From positions 1 to 64,000 of the forward strand of contig CAYUIQ010000002.1 in assembly GCA_964444795.1 (NCBI GenBank): a stretch of DNA of 64,000 bases, given 5' to 3'. The position numbers and the translations under genes are program-made. This document shows, piece after piece, positions 34,601 through 42,517 of the stretch. The first letter of the stretch is position 1. The number at the start of each line of letters is the position of its first letter. The stretch is from JABMRP01 sp964444795 (GTDB lineage Bacteria; Planctomycetota; Planctomycetia; Pirellulales; Thermoguttaceae). The notes below the pieces were generated by a model. That model had not been told where the DNA came from. It saw only the letters and a list, made by a program, of their open reading frames with translations, and did not search any database.

Positions 34601-35134
34601 GAAGCGCGTAACAACCCGCCGGTCGAGTTCGACCTGGAGGCTTTTCCTCGCAGCCCGCGGACCGAACTCAAGGTCGAGGATATCCCCAAGGACGGCTGGA
34701 AGCTGGTCCACGCCGATAGCGAGGAAACGGAGGCGACCGACACGCCGGCCACCGCCGTGCTGGACGACGATCGGGCCACCTACTGGTTTACCCAATGCCA
34801 AGGCGGCCGCCCGGCACATCCGCACGACGTGGTGATCGATCTGGGCGCCACGCACCCGGTCTGCGGATTCCGCCTGCTGCCGCGCGGCGGATTGGGGGAC
34901 GTGCGCCATTGCGAGTTTTTCGTCGGCGACAACCCCGAGAATCTCGGCAAGCCCGTCACCCGCGGCACACTGACCGACCGCCGCGCCGAGCAGACGGTTT
35001 ACTTCGACACCAAGCCCGGCCGTTACGTCATGTTTCGCGCGTTATCCGAATGGGACGGCAGCCCGTACACGTCGGTTCGGGAGTTGGCCGTGTTGGCGGT
35101 CAAGCCGGAGGAGGATAGCGTGGCGGGGCGGTGA
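31607..35134 (+). CDS. HzsA-related secreted protein with discoidin ends and CxxCH haem motifs
   Basis: The 1175-residue protein has a signal peptide (LLAVLVVALAVIALCRPADA). Residues about 30-165 form a discoidin/F5-F8 C-type domain (GEVTIDLGEST-type core). The middle (about 290-720) has beta-propeller-like repeats with the HZS alpha-like segment. Two covalent haem motifs follow: CVGCH at 736-740 and CIECH at 787-791. A cysteine cluster (Cys982, 987, 989, 992) ends in WSRH, and a second discoidin domain closes the protein. Planctomycetes often encode such hydrazine-synthase-alpha-related proteins outside anammox. It should be periplasmic and may bind polysaccharide and transfer electrons. No anammox genes are nearby, so hydrazine chemistry is not implied. 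Confidence 0.82.
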   Translation: MRSKLLAVLVVALAVIALCRPADAESRTVAVQVTVDSESSGSEAYRAMDGDPKTFWRTPWEPHRRRHPHEITIDLGESTEISGFRYRPTRGGGNGAIKDYEFFVSQDENNFGSPTAKGTFDDADSEKRVTLDEKTTGRYVKLRALSEIHRQGWTSIAELRIDAEGVEFRAALPRPEETSALAATARLGHRPPKDSLEDTLDLALRTLAFVEQSAPQSRLAAELRSLEKRIGGGDKSRGMLEELRRVRRKIILAHPALRFDKLLINKRPPPRYSHMCDQYLGRHSQLGPGLVVLESWKDNPKARVLLKDKLPEGSVLHPDLSFDGRRVLFSFCDHTITDGKQRRFLIYETDTNGSRVRQLTGTDDDPMEGWEGRQTVLIEDFDPCYLPDGGFAFVSTRSQSFGRCHGSRYVPTYLLFRAAGDGSGIRQLSFGEANEWDPAVMHNGRIIYTRWDYINRHDVRFQSLWTIAPDGTSTAHFYGNYSPSPCMTAEAQAVPGSHQIVTTATAHHSYTTGSIILVDPHIGQDGHEPLSRITPEIRYPEASDPSGGGGEGVFATPYPLSEELFFISYTPNRHVGQGGVMATNAYGIYLVDSLGGRELIYRDPQMSCFSPIPIRSRPRPPVIPSFVAGREEMETGVFYVQNVYQCTQPLEPGSIKRMRINRIHGQPNNSKPQLSLANNEIIKNIVGTVPVDGDGSVAFRAPAGVPLQLQLLDNDGMAVMTMRTVVYLQPGEVASCVGCHEQRGSTPVRHARRINGRIHDPTPSAGPQYPGGFSFARSVQPVLDRYCIECHGLQARDAGLNLLGTRENGYNAAHNGLTGRSGLVKVAYRNQETEYSTPKEYYAHAGRLAKYLLEEHQDEARLDRDSFQRIADWLDLNAQYYGDYSRNRVEDRGTSGDGEKALREFIKEQLGDQLAREPLEALVNVAQPSESRILMAPLATGAGGWGQFTRWRNTSDPNYRKMEQLVAATVKPQDAFDVAGTCGRDRCACGTCWSRHIREARNNPPVEFDLEAFPRSPRTELKVEDIPKDGWKLVHADSEETEATDTPATAVLDDDRATYWFTQCQGGRPAHPHDVVIDLGATHPVCGFRLLPRGGLGDVRHCEFFVGDNPENLGKPVTRGTLTDRRAEQTVYFDTKPGRYVMFRALSEWDGSPYTSVRELAVLAVKPEEDSVAGR

Positions 35135-35278
35135 GGGAGTGGTAACGAATGACACAGGAAGAGGTCCAATCCGGCTTGCGGTTGGTTGACACCTGATCGC
35201 ATCGCCGCTACGATCAACTTCGCGTTGCCATCATCCAACGGGGTGATAACCACCAGCCACAAACCTTGGACCGGATCC

Positions 35279-35833
35279 GTGGCAAAGAAGCGTTCACAAT
35301 CCGTGGTTCCCGTCGAGATTCCGCTTGAGCAGATCGAGAAATCGATCCTTCTCATCCGTACCGAGAAGGTTATGCTCGATGCTGATTTGGCGGACCTCTA
35401 CGGGGTCGAGACCAGAGTCCTGGTTCAGGCCGTGAAACGGAATATCGACCGATTCCCGTCCGATTTCATGTTTCAGCTATCCCCGCGGGAGTTGGAGGAT
35501 TGGAGATCACGGATTGTGATCTCCAATCCATCCGCGAAAATGGCGCTGCGCAGACGACCGTACGCCTTCACCGAACACGGCGTTGCCATGCTGTCGAGCG
35601 TCCTTCGCAGCCCAAGGGCCGTGCAGGTGAACATCGAGATCGTCCGAGCTTTCGTTCGCCTGCGGCGGTTGCTCGCCTCCCACAAGGCCCTGGCCCGGAA
35701 GCTCGACACTCTGGAGCAGAAGTACGATGCCCAGTTCAAAGTCGTCTTCGACGCGATTCGGCAGTTAATGGCTTCCCCGCCCGAATCGAAGAAACGCCGT
35801 CGAATGGGATTTCATACACGCACGGATGAGTAA
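35279..35833 (+). CDS. ORF6N domain DNA-binding protein
   Basis: The protein is 184 residues from the proposed GTG start (VAKKRSQSVV), which matches the usual AKK- start of the family; a TTG 31 codons upstream gives an unconvincing N-terminus. The ORF6N domain covers about residues 15-125, with ILLIRTEKVMLDADLADLYGV and the segment RNIDRFPSDFMFQL. ORF6N is found in phage antirepressor-like and chromosomal regulators. The C-terminus is helical and basic. It sits in a gene-poor accessory stretch and may be an old mobile-element gene. Confidence 0.87.
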   Translation: MAKKRSQSVVPVEIPLEQIEKSILLIRTEKVMLDADLADLYGVETRVLVQAVKRNIDRFPSDFMFQLSPRELEDWRSRIVISNPSAKMALRRRPYAFTEHGVAMLSSVLRSPRAVQVNIEIVRAFVRLRRLLASHKALARKLDTLEQKYDAQFKVVFDAIRQLMASPPESKKRRRMGFHTRTDE

Positions 35834-35886
35834 GACCCTGCCGGGGCGAGACAAGGGAATGCCCACGAAAAGGCACGGGCACGAAC

Positions 35887-35926
35887 AGGGGACATTACTG
35901 ACTTCCCTTCTCGTCCATATCCGTGA
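35887..35926 (+). repeat. Diverged 40-bp dispersed repeat, copy 1 (family F)
   Basis: The sequence starting aggggacattactgacttcc aligns with 36673-36712 at about 29 of 40 positions. The first ten bases (aggggacatt) also begin the hairpin at 48429-48470. Confidence 0.5.
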
Positions 35927-35993
35927 TCCGCCCCCTTGTGCTACAATGCGCCCTCCAAACCCCATCAGCACACCCGGCCGAGGACACTGGGAC

Positions 35994-36536
35994 ATGAACG
36001 ATCTCTTCGCCGCATTCCTCGAATCGCCCAATCGCCAGACGTACCTTGCGGTTCGTGCCGCCGTCGTTGCTTCGGAGCGGTACGATCCCTATTCGCGTGA
36101 AATGGATGATGTCGACGCGATTCTGGACGCCGACAAGCTCGACGACGCCCGGCGACTGCTATCCGGGGCCATGCCCAATCTGCTGCTCAGTCCGGCCGCG
36201 CACTTGGTCCTGTCGTTCATTGCCAAAAACTCCGGCGACGGGGAGCGTGCCCAAATGGAGAGTTTCGTCGCGGCCACTTGCTGCCGAGGCATCCTCGCCA
36301 CGGGCGATGGAACGAAAGACAGCCCGTATCTCGTGGTCAGAATATCGGACGAATACGATCTGATCCAGTACCTCGGCAAAGAGTTCAACGACCAGGCGAT
36401 CATCGAAGACGGCGACCGCCATTTCGACCGCATTGAATTCCAGGACGGTTCGGAGATTTGGTTCGACATCACCGATGCGTACAACCGAATCCACGAGAGC
36501 CCGAATGCAGGAAAACGCGAATCAGAGGACGATTAG
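35994..36536 (+). CDS. Hypothetical protein, possibly DUF4919-like
   Basis: The 180-residue protein starts at MNDLFAAFLESPNRQTY. Residues about 10-110 are helical with a DDARRLLSGAMPNLLLSPAAHLV segment, and the C-terminal half has a YLGKEFNDQAIIEDGDRHFDR segment followed by WFDITDAYNRI. I recall this combination from DUF4919 proteins, but the match is from memory. The upstream extension in the same frame overlaps the ORF6N stop and is unlikely to be translated. Function unknown; no export signal. Confidence 0.6.
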   Translation: MNDLFAAFLESPNRQTYLAVRAAVVASERYDPYSREMDDVDAILDADKLDDARRLLSGAMPNLLLSPAAHLVLSFIAKNSGDGERAQMESFVAATCCRGILATGDGTKDSPYLVVRISDEYDLIQYLGKEFNDQAIIEDGDRHFDRIEFQDGSEIWFDITDAYNRIHESPNAGKRESEDD

Positions 36537-36614
36537 CCCGGATTTCTCACCAGCTTGTAGGGTGGGACAAGCAAACCTTGGTGCTGATGGGCCGTCGGTC
36601 GCTTGTCGAAAGCA

Positions 36615-36638
36615 GTTGTAGGGTGCGTCTGGACGCAC
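36615..36638 (+). repeat. Palindromic repeat family D, copy 1
   Basis: The sequence gttgtagggtgcgtctggac followed by gcac contains a gtgcgtc/gacgcac palindrome with a 2-base loop. Similar copies lie at 36850-36874 and, inverted, at 36898-36923. Confidence 0.75.
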
Positions 36639-36672
36639 GGGATGCAGTGGCGTTACACCACTAAGATTGAAA

Positions 36673-36712
36673 GAGGGACACCACTGATTTCTCATTTCGT
36701 CGATATCAGTAA
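36673..36712 (+). repeat. Diverged 40-bp dispersed repeat, copy 2 (family F)
   Basis: This copy (gagggacaccactgatttct...) aligns with 35887-35926 over 40 bases with 11 differences, mostly transitions. Confidence 0.5.
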
Positions 36713-36752
36713 CGTCCCACCTTGTGGCCCAACTTCTGGAGCAACGCCGCTG

Positions 36753-36820
36753 CTCCGTTTCCTCTGTTTCCTCCTGTTCCAAACCTGCTTTTTGAACGGG
36801 AGGGAACGGAGGAAACGGAG
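36753..36820. repeat. Polypurine/polypyrimidine hairpin (family G)
   Basis: The arms ctccgtttcctctgtttcct... (36753-36779) and gaacgggagggaacggagga... (36794-36820) pair at 24 of 27 positions, with a 14-base loop. A related single arm occurs at 63763-63790. Confidence 0.7.
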
Positions 36821-36849
36821 AAGGCAATATCCATTCGGCGAATTTGTCA

Positions 36850-36874
36850 GTTGTAGAGTGCGTTCGGACGCACC
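36850..36874 (+). repeat. Palindromic repeat family D, copy 2
   Basis: The sequence gttgtagagtgcgttcggac followed by gcacc is close to copy 1 and shares the following ggatgca. It faces copy 3 across 23 bases. Confidence 0.7.
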
Positions 36875-36897
36875 GGATGCACATTGCTTTCCACTAC

Positions 36898-36923
36898 GGT
36901 GCGTCCAGACGCACACCCTACGG
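36898..36923 (-). repeat. Palindromic repeat family D, copy 3
   Basis: This inverted copy (ggtgcgtccagacgcacacc...) ends one base before the stop codon of the next leftward gene, so the hairpin may end that transcript. Confidence 0.7.
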
Positions 36924-36924
36924 T

Positions 36925-37557
36925 TTACTCCACCACGCCGCCCTGGAACTTGGCTTGGTACTTGTCGAAGACGGTGATCACGACTTCGGCGGGTCCGGCT
37001 TCGGGGACCTTGACTTCCATCGCCACGGGCTTCGCGCCGGGGCCCTTGCCGCCGGTGAACTTTGCGTCGATGAGCGGCTTGCCGGCCTTGCCGAACCCGT
37101 AGAGGCGATAGTCCTCGTCCGAGAGCTTTCGCACCGAGAGCAACATGCAGTTGACCTCGTGCTTGTTGCCCTGACCGTCGGTCACCGCCAGCGTGTGTAA
37201 CTTGCCGCGGTCGAGCAACTTGCCGTCGACGATCGGCATGAGATCGGCCGAGGAGAAGAACAGCCCCAGCGGCACGCCCTTTTCGCCGGTCATGTCGAGT
37301 CCGTGATCCTCTCCCATCCCTTTCGGCGGCACCAGCAGAAGTCCGCCGTGCTCCGGCACGATCACGCCGACCGCCTTGGCCGGGTCGCCCTCGATCTTCA
37401 CCTGCGGCTTTTCGATACCGGCCGCCGCCTTGGTCAGCGCCTCGCCGATCTTCTGCGCTACTTCTTTCGGCGCCGGCGCCAGATCCTCAGCCACGGCCGC
37501 CGAAGCGCTCACGGCCACCGCAACAACGACGCCAACACATAAACAGAACCTCATCAT
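36925..37557 (-). CDS. Secreted hypothetical protein
   Basis: The 210-residue protein starts at a double ATG preceded by AAGGAG. A signal peptide is clear (MMRFCLCVGVVVAVAVSASAAVA, cleavage before EDLAP). The mature part has a charged first helix (KEVAQKIGEALTKAA), a LLLVPPKGMGEDHG segment and a C-terminal beta-rich part ending in QGGVVE. I recall similar short secreted proteins from Planctomycetes but cannot name a domain. It is preceded by a 100-bp hairpin repeat and lies downstream of the DUF4159 gene on the same strand. Confidence 0.7.
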   Translation of the reverse strand: MMRFCLCVGVVVAVAVSASAAVAEDLAPAPKEVAQKIGEALTKAAAGIEKPQVKIEGDPAKAVGVIVPEHGGLLLVPPKGMGEDHGLDMTGEKGVPLGLFFSSADLMPIVDGKLLDRGKLHTLAVTDGQGNKHEVNCMLLSVRKLSDEDYRLYGFGKAGKPLIDAKFTGGKGPGAKPVAMEVKVPEAGPAEVVITVFDKYQAKFQGGVVE

Positions 37558-37736
37558 CGGAGAACTCCTTCCACAGTTGACAAAACACGACGAGAACCGA
37601 ACCCGGCAACGGCGCCGGGGTCCCAATCCAGACGATAGCCCCCAGATAGCTTAAGCCAAGCATGCCGGCCGTGTCAAACGAGGGCAGGCCACCACGCACC
37701 CGCATCGGCTACATTGCTGCATTTGATTTTGGCAAT

Positions 37737-37840
37737 GGGGTGCCTGGGGTCGAGGCGTGAGGAACGAACGGCGAGCCCCCAGTGATTCTCCGGCTGGGGG
37801 CTCGCTGCTCGTTCCTCGCATCTCGACCCCAGGCACCCCC
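37737..37840. repeat. 100-bp hairpin repeat family A, copy 1
   Basis: The outer arms ggggtgcctggggtcgag (37737-37754) and ctcgaccccaggcacccc (37822-37839) pair perfectly. The inner arms continue to gcgagcccccag/ctgggggctcgc with five mismatches in 28. The loop is 11 bases. A second full copy is at 57982-58086 and a half copy at 22679-22712. Confidence 0.85.
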
Positions 37841-37861
37841 AACTGAAGCTGCAATGAAGTG

Positions 37862-40336
37862 CTACTCGTGCAGCGAATAGAGGATCACGTTGATCCCGAT
37901 CCGCGTGGCGTCCTCGCGGGTGTAGCCGCGGCACTCCAGGGCGTTGTGCTTCTCCAGGGCGCAGCTAAGATCGTAGGGAGAAAAGACTACGCCATAGCGG
38001 TCGCCGAACTTGATGCCCTTCAGGTACGGCGGGTCCTGCCGCTCGACAACGCTCAGCGCCCCCGTCTCGGACGAACGTTTGGGGATGCGATGGGTCACGC
38101 GACGAAGGTCGTATCCGCTGTAGGTCTTCTTGAAGAGGGCGTGCTCGATGGGAATGTCTTCCATCGCCCGGTCGGGAAAGACGGCCCGCATCTCGCGGAC
38201 GAACGATTCGACAAACGCCTCGTTGGCGCAGACGGCGTCGGCAAACAGTACGCCGCCCCGCTCGACGTACGTGCGAAGTTGCCGACGTTCCGGCTCGGTA
38301 AAGCGAAATGCGTTCCGCCCGTGCATGAAGGCCATGTGGTAGGTGAACAGCGACTTGTCGGTGATGGGCAGTTTGTGCTGCCGCGTGCTGACGGGTGTTT
38401 TCAACTGCCGGGCGACTTCCTGCAACAGGTGGACCAGCGCCCGGGGCGCCACGTCGCATCCGCCCAAGTGTTCCAGCTTGGCCACGCGTATCCGCCCGCG
38501 CGTGCCGGGGTCGTCCTCGGGGGTTCCCTCCAATTCCAGCGGCACGTCGAGCTTGTACTTCAACTGCCGGCCCGTGGCGTACGTCAGCACGTTGATACCG
38601 ATCGACGAGGCCGCATCGATCCGCGCTTGCACGGCCGGGCTGTATTTCTCGCCCCGGCCGGTTCGCGAGAGTTCCCAAAGGCACGACAGCGAAGGTCGCG
38701 GCGCGTCGGGCGGATCGGGCGGAGCATAGACCACGCTGGTGCGACAGCCGAAATCGACGCCCAGAAGCGGCCGCCACCCGTTCGGGGCGACCTTCTCCTC
38801 GGCCTGCCAGACGGGATGTCCCGGGGGCAGCGGTTTGAGCCCGTATTGCGATTCGGGAAACATCTGGCCGACCAACTCGCGAAATCCCGTATCGAAATCA
38901 CCGCCGGGGCAACTCGCCTCGGCAAACAGAAAGCCACCCCGATCGAGATAGTCGCGCAGCTTCGCGGCCAGTCCCTTTTGCGCCTCGGCGCCGGGCGGCA
39001 GGGGACTGTCTTTGCCCGTAAGAAAGAGGACCGGCGCCTGCAACAGGTCGGGAACCTTCGCCCGGTGGACCTCGATCACCTGCCAGGTGAGGTCGCGGTG
39101 CCACCTCGATTCGACGTATCGAGTCAGATTGGCCACGTCGCTTCGATGCCGGTTCCAGTTATCGCCCGAGCCGTGGCTCAATTTGGCGATCAACAACGGG
39201 CGACGTCCCTTGGAAAGAAAGAGCAGCGCGAAACTGGTGGAAACCAACGGATTGTCTTCCGAGAGACCGACCCCCTTCCAGTATTTGCCCAAGGGATCTT
39301 GCGCGACGATCAATTTCTCGGCGACCTCGCGATACCAGTCGTGCAGTTCGGGCGGTTGGTTTGCCACGCCCGGTCTGACGAAGAAACGCCGGGCGGTCAT
39401 GCGGCCGACGCGCTCGATGCCGTAGAGGTAGTACATCACCCAGTGCTGCTGCATTTGCAGCGGGCCGGGATTGCTTCGGGAGCGGAAATTGCGGCCCAAC
39501 CACGACAGACCCCGGTCCAGCGGAGTCTCTTCTTCCGACCGCTCGCCCGAGCAGCAGATGATTCGGTCGCCGTCGACTTGCGCATCGGAGGGATCGACTT
39601 TGTTCGACGCGATCACCCACGAGGCGATCCCCGCGCAGGTCATACTGCCGGTGCCGGGCCATTTCTCGTAATATCCCCAGGAGCCGTTGGAGTGTTGACA
39701 ACCTTCCCAGTAGGCCAGGGCCGACTCCCAGACCCGCGCGTCGACTTCGATACGCACGTCCTGGCCGAGCGCTTCGCTGAGCGACTGACCGATACGCTCC
39801 GCCTCGTGGAGAGCCAGCAGGGCGAACTGCGTATTGGAATTGTCTCCCTTGCCACTGGGATATCCCCAGGAACCCTTGCGGCGGCCATCCCGATTGTCCT
39901 TGATTTGATTTCCCTGAAGCCACCGCGCGTTGCGGCGAATCAACGGCAGATAGCGCGCGGCGGTGGAATTCGCCGCGCCGGCCGACTCCCGCGCCGCGGC
40001 GCAGAAGACCATCGTCTGCAAGGCCACGACATAGGTCTTCTCCGGGCGGAGGGTATGCAGATAGGCAAGCGCCCGGCGGACATCCGGGTCGCTGGGCGGG
40101 ATGCCGCAGTTGAGCAGGGCCAGCGTACACAGCGAGGTCACCCCGCCGGGATATTTTCCCGAGCCGTCTTCCGGCCACTTGCCGCCGGCGAGTTGCTGGA
40201 GCCGGAGATACCCGACGCCGCCGTCGATCGACTCGCGCACTGCTTGGGCGTTCAACTCGGTTTCGGCCCGGACATTCCTCCCAAACGCTCCAAACCCAAC
40301 GCTCAGCAGGGCCACCAGGGTAATCCAGCGGTTCAT
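37862..40336 (-). CDS. Terpenoid-cyclase-like repeat protein with two DUF4159 domains
   Basis: The 824-residue protein starts at MNRWITLVAL after GAGGAG and has a signal peptide. Residues about 25-330 contain alpha-alpha barrel repeats of the prenyltransferase/squalene-oxidase type (YLRLQQLAGGKWPE, SNGSWGYYEKWPGTGSMTCAGI). Two DUF4159 units follow, about 400-610 and 660-824. Both end in a similar phrase (IGINVLTYATGR and IGINVILYSLHE), which suggests an internal duplication. DUF4159 resembles a glutamine-amidotransferase-like fold. In Planctomycetes it accompanies MoxR/DUF58/BatA genes; here it is divergent from them with 228 bp between. Its role in that export or assembly system is unknown. 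Confidence 0.85.
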   Translation of the reverse strand: MNRWITLVALLSVGFGAFGRNVRAETELNAQAVRESIDGGVGYLRLQQLAGGKWPEDGSGKYPGGVTSLCTLALLNCGIPPSDPDVRRALAYLHTLRPEKTYVVALQTMVFCAAARESAGAANSTAARYLPLIRRNARWLQGNQIKDNRDGRRKGSWGYPSGKGDNSNTQFALLALHEAERIGQSLSEALGQDVRIEVDARVWESALAYWEGCQHSNGSWGYYEKWPGTGSMTCAGIASWVIASNKVDPSDAQVDGDRIICCSGERSEEETPLDRGLSWLGRNFRSRSNPGPLQMQQHWVMYYLYGIERVGRMTARRFFVRPGVANQPPELHDWYREVAEKLIVAQDPLGKYWKGVGLSEDNPLVSTSFALLFLSKGRRPLLIAKLSHGSGDNWNRHRSDVANLTRYVESRWHRDLTWQVIEVHRAKVPDLLQAPVLFLTGKDSPLPPGAEAQKGLAAKLRDYLDRGGFLFAEASCPGGDFDTGFRELVGQMFPESQYGLKPLPPGHPVWQAEEKVAPNGWRPLLGVDFGCRTSVVYAPPDPPDAPRPSLSCLWELSRTGRGEKYSPAVQARIDAASSIGINVLTYATGRQLKYKLDVPLELEGTPEDDPGTRGRIRVAKLEHLGGCDVAPRALVHLLQEVARQLKTPVSTRQHKLPITDKSLFTYHMAFMHGRNAFRFTEPERRQLRTYVERGGVLFADAVCANEAFVESFVREMRAVFPDRAMEDIPIEHALFKKTYSGYDLRRVTHRIPKRSSETGALSVVERQDPPYLKGIKFGDRYGVVFSPYDLSCALEKHNALECRGYTREDATRIGINVILYSLHE

Positions 40337-40564
40337 ATCGGGTCTCCTCGTCAGGGGCTCCCCCACACTCCAGTCATAAGTATCTTAGAATTCATAAGTT
40401 AAGTCGGCAACTTCCCCCTCTATTCGGGCATGGGAGCCGGGGATTGGGGCCAGGTCTTGGAAACGCCGGGCAAATGCAATACGGTAAAGGGTATGGTTTG
40501 CCGATCTTGGCAGTCTTCGAGGTGGATTACTCCGTTTTTTCTCCAAGCGCGATAGGGATCGACG
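40337..40564. promoter_or_regulatory. Divergent promoter region between DUF4159 gene and moxR cluster
   Basis: This 228-bp region must drive both the leftward DUF4159 gene and the rightward four-gene cluster. No clear hexamers stand out; the AT-rich part is around 40377-40400. Confidence 0.45.
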
Positions 40565-41584
40565 TTGGCCACTAAACCCCGCAGTCTCGGTGACGTCCTC
40601 CAGGAGTTCAGCCAACACCGGCAACTCATGCAGGAAGAACTCCAGAAAGTGATCGTCGGCCAGACCGACGTGATCGAACAAATCTTTGCCGCCATTTTCA
40701 CTCGCGGCCATTGCCTGCTGGTGGGTGTGCCCGGGCTGGCGAAGACCCTGATGGTCAGCACATTGGCCCGAATTCTGGATATCCGCTTCCAGCGCATCCA
40801 GTTTACGCCGGACCTGATGCCTTCGGACATCACGGGCACCAACGTGTTGGAGGAGGACGATCGGGGACGGCGCAACTTCCGCTTTGTCGAAGGCCCGATC
40901 TTTACCAACATCCTGCTGGCCGACGAGATCAACCGGACCCCCCCGAAAACCCAGGCGGCCCTGTTGCAGGCGATGCAGGAACGGGAAGTGACCGTGGGGC
41001 AGAATACGTATTCGCTGCCCGACCCCTTCTTTACCATCGCCACGCAGAACCCCATCGAGCAGGAGGGCACGTACCCCCTTCCCGAGGCGCAGCTCGACCG
41101 CTTCATGTTCAACATCAAGGTCGATTATCCGTCGGCCGACGAAGAAGAGCAGATCCTCTCGGCCACCACGCGCGACCAGAAGGTGGAAGTGCGCAAGGTG
41201 CTCTCCGGCAAGGCGATCGTCAATTTGCAGAAGTTGGTCGGATCGGTGGCCGTGAGCCAATACATCATTAAGTACGTATCGCAATTGGTACGCTCGACGC
41301 GTCCGAAGAACGCATCGTCGCCGCAGTTCGTCAAGGAATGGGTCGATTGGGGGGCCGGTCCGCGGGCCGGACAATTCCTCATCCTCGGCGGCAAGGCCCT
41401 GGCGGCAATGGAGGGACGCTTTTCCGTAGCCCTGGAAGACGTTCAGAAGATCGCCGTGCCCGTCCTCCGGCATCGAATCAGCACCAACTTCCAAGCCCAG
41501 GCCGAGGGGATGACGACCGAAGACGTCATCGAGCGGATCGTTCGCGAGACGCCGCCGCCGGCGATCCCGAAATTCGAGAAGTAG
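40565..41584 (+). CDS. MoxR family AAA+ ATPase
   Basis: The 339-residue protein has Walker A GVPGLAKT, Walker B LLADEINR and the sensor segment ATQNPIEQEGTYPLPEAQLDRF, all standard for MoxR. MoxR ATPases act as chaperones for VWA-domain partners encoded nearby. The start is TTG (MATKPRSLGD) with an AGGGA upstream; a downstream ATG at residue 22 would cut the conserved first helix. It is the first of four tightly spaced genes with 16, 20 and 11 bp between them. Confidence 0.95.
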   Translation: MATKPRSLGDVLQEFSQHRQLMQEELQKVIVGQTDVIEQIFAAIFTRGHCLLVGVPGLAKTLMVSTLARILDIRFQRIQFTPDLMPSDITGTNVLEEDDRGRRNFRFVEGPIFTNILLADEINRTPPKTQAALLQAMQEREVTVGQNTYSLPDPFFTIATQNPIEQEGTYPLPEAQLDRFMFNIKVDYPSADEEEQILSATTRDQKVEVRKVLSGKAIVNLQKLVGSVAVSQYIIKYVSQLVRSTRPKNASSPQFVKEWVDWGAGPRAGQFLILGGKALAAMEGRFSVALEDVQKIAVPVLRHRISTNFQAQAEGMTTEDVIERIVRETPPPAIPKFEK

Positions 41585-41600
41585 GAATGGTGACCGGATC

Positions 41601-42497
41601 ATGTCGACGGCCGAAAAGTATCTTAAGCCCGAGGTCATCCGCCAGATCAAGCGGCTGGATCTGCGCGCGCAGTTTATCGTCAAGGGATTTCTGCAAGGAT
41701 TGCACGCCAGCCCGTTTCACGGCTTTTCCGTCGAGTTCAGCGAGCATCGCAAGTATACTCCCGGCGACGACCCGCAGGATATCGATTGGCTGGTCTATGC
41801 GAAGACCGACAAGTATTACGTGAAGAAGTTCGAGGCCGAAACGAACATCACGGGCTATTTGGTGATGGACTTGAGCCGTTCGATGGGCTACACGTATCGT
41901 CAGGAATTGACGAAATTCGACTACGCGATCTGTCTGGCGGCCGCCCTGTGCTACTTGATGATTCACCAGCAGGATCCGGTCGGATTGATCACCTTCGACG
42001 AGAAGATCCGCAGCAGTCTGCCGCCGCGGGCAAGGCGCAGCCATTTGGGCAACGTGCTCTCGCTCTTGGCCAACCTGAAGCCCGAGGGGAAGACCGACGT
42101 GGCCCAGAGCCTGACTCAAGTGGCCGCCATGTTGCGCCATGCCAGCTTGGTGATGGTCTTCTCCGATCTGCTGGCCGAACCGGAGCCGATCCTGCACGCC
42201 CTGCACCGTCTGCGGCACGGCGGACACGACGTGATCCTATTCCACGTGCTCGACGAAGCGGAAGTCAAGTTTCCTTTCGACGGGATGGTTGAACTGGAGG
42301 ATCCCGAGGATCACCGGCGATTGCAGATCGACGCCACCGGCTTTCGCACGGACTATCTCGAAGAAGTCGAAGCCTTTCGCGAGACCTACCGCCGCGAGTG
42401 CTTCGGGGCGGGGATCGACTACGTGGGGCTCGACACGAGCATGCAGTTCGACCGGGCACTGACCGAATACCTGGTAAACCGCCGCGGCCGGGGATAA
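41601..42497 (+). CDS. DUF58 domain protein (VWA-like)
   Basis: The 298-residue protein has the DUF58 signature HRKYTPGDDPQDIDWLVYAKTD near residue 50-75, then a VWA-like MIDAS DLSRS (in VMDLSRSMGY). It normally works with MoxR ATPase and membrane BatA-like proteins. No membrane helix is evident. The ATG has AGGAATGG upstream, and the gene follows moxR closely. Confidence 0.94.
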   Translation: MSTAEKYLKPEVIRQIKRLDLRAQFIVKGFLQGLHASPFHGFSVEFSEHRKYTPGDDPQDIDWLVYAKTDKYYVKKFEAETNITGYLVMDLSRSMGYTYRQELTKFDYAICLAAALCYLMIHQQDPVGLITFDEKIRSSLPPRARRSHLGNVLSLLANLKPEGKTDVAQSLTQVAAMLRHASLVMVFSDLLAEPEPILHALHRLRHGGHDVILFHVLDEAEVKFPFDGMVELEDPEDHRRLQIDATGFRTDYLEEVEAFRETYRRECFGAGIDYVGLDTSMQFDRALTEYLVNRRGRG

Positions 42498-42517
42498 GAC
42501 GCGAAGCATAACTGGCC

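Larger units (their letters stand above)
36537..36924. other. Intergenic region packed with dispersed repeats
   Basis: This 388-bp stretch has no supported gene. It carries three copies of the gtgcgtc-tg-gacgcac palindrome, one polypurine/polypyrimidine hairpin, and a diverged family F repeat. These together fill more than half of it. Confidence 0.6.
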
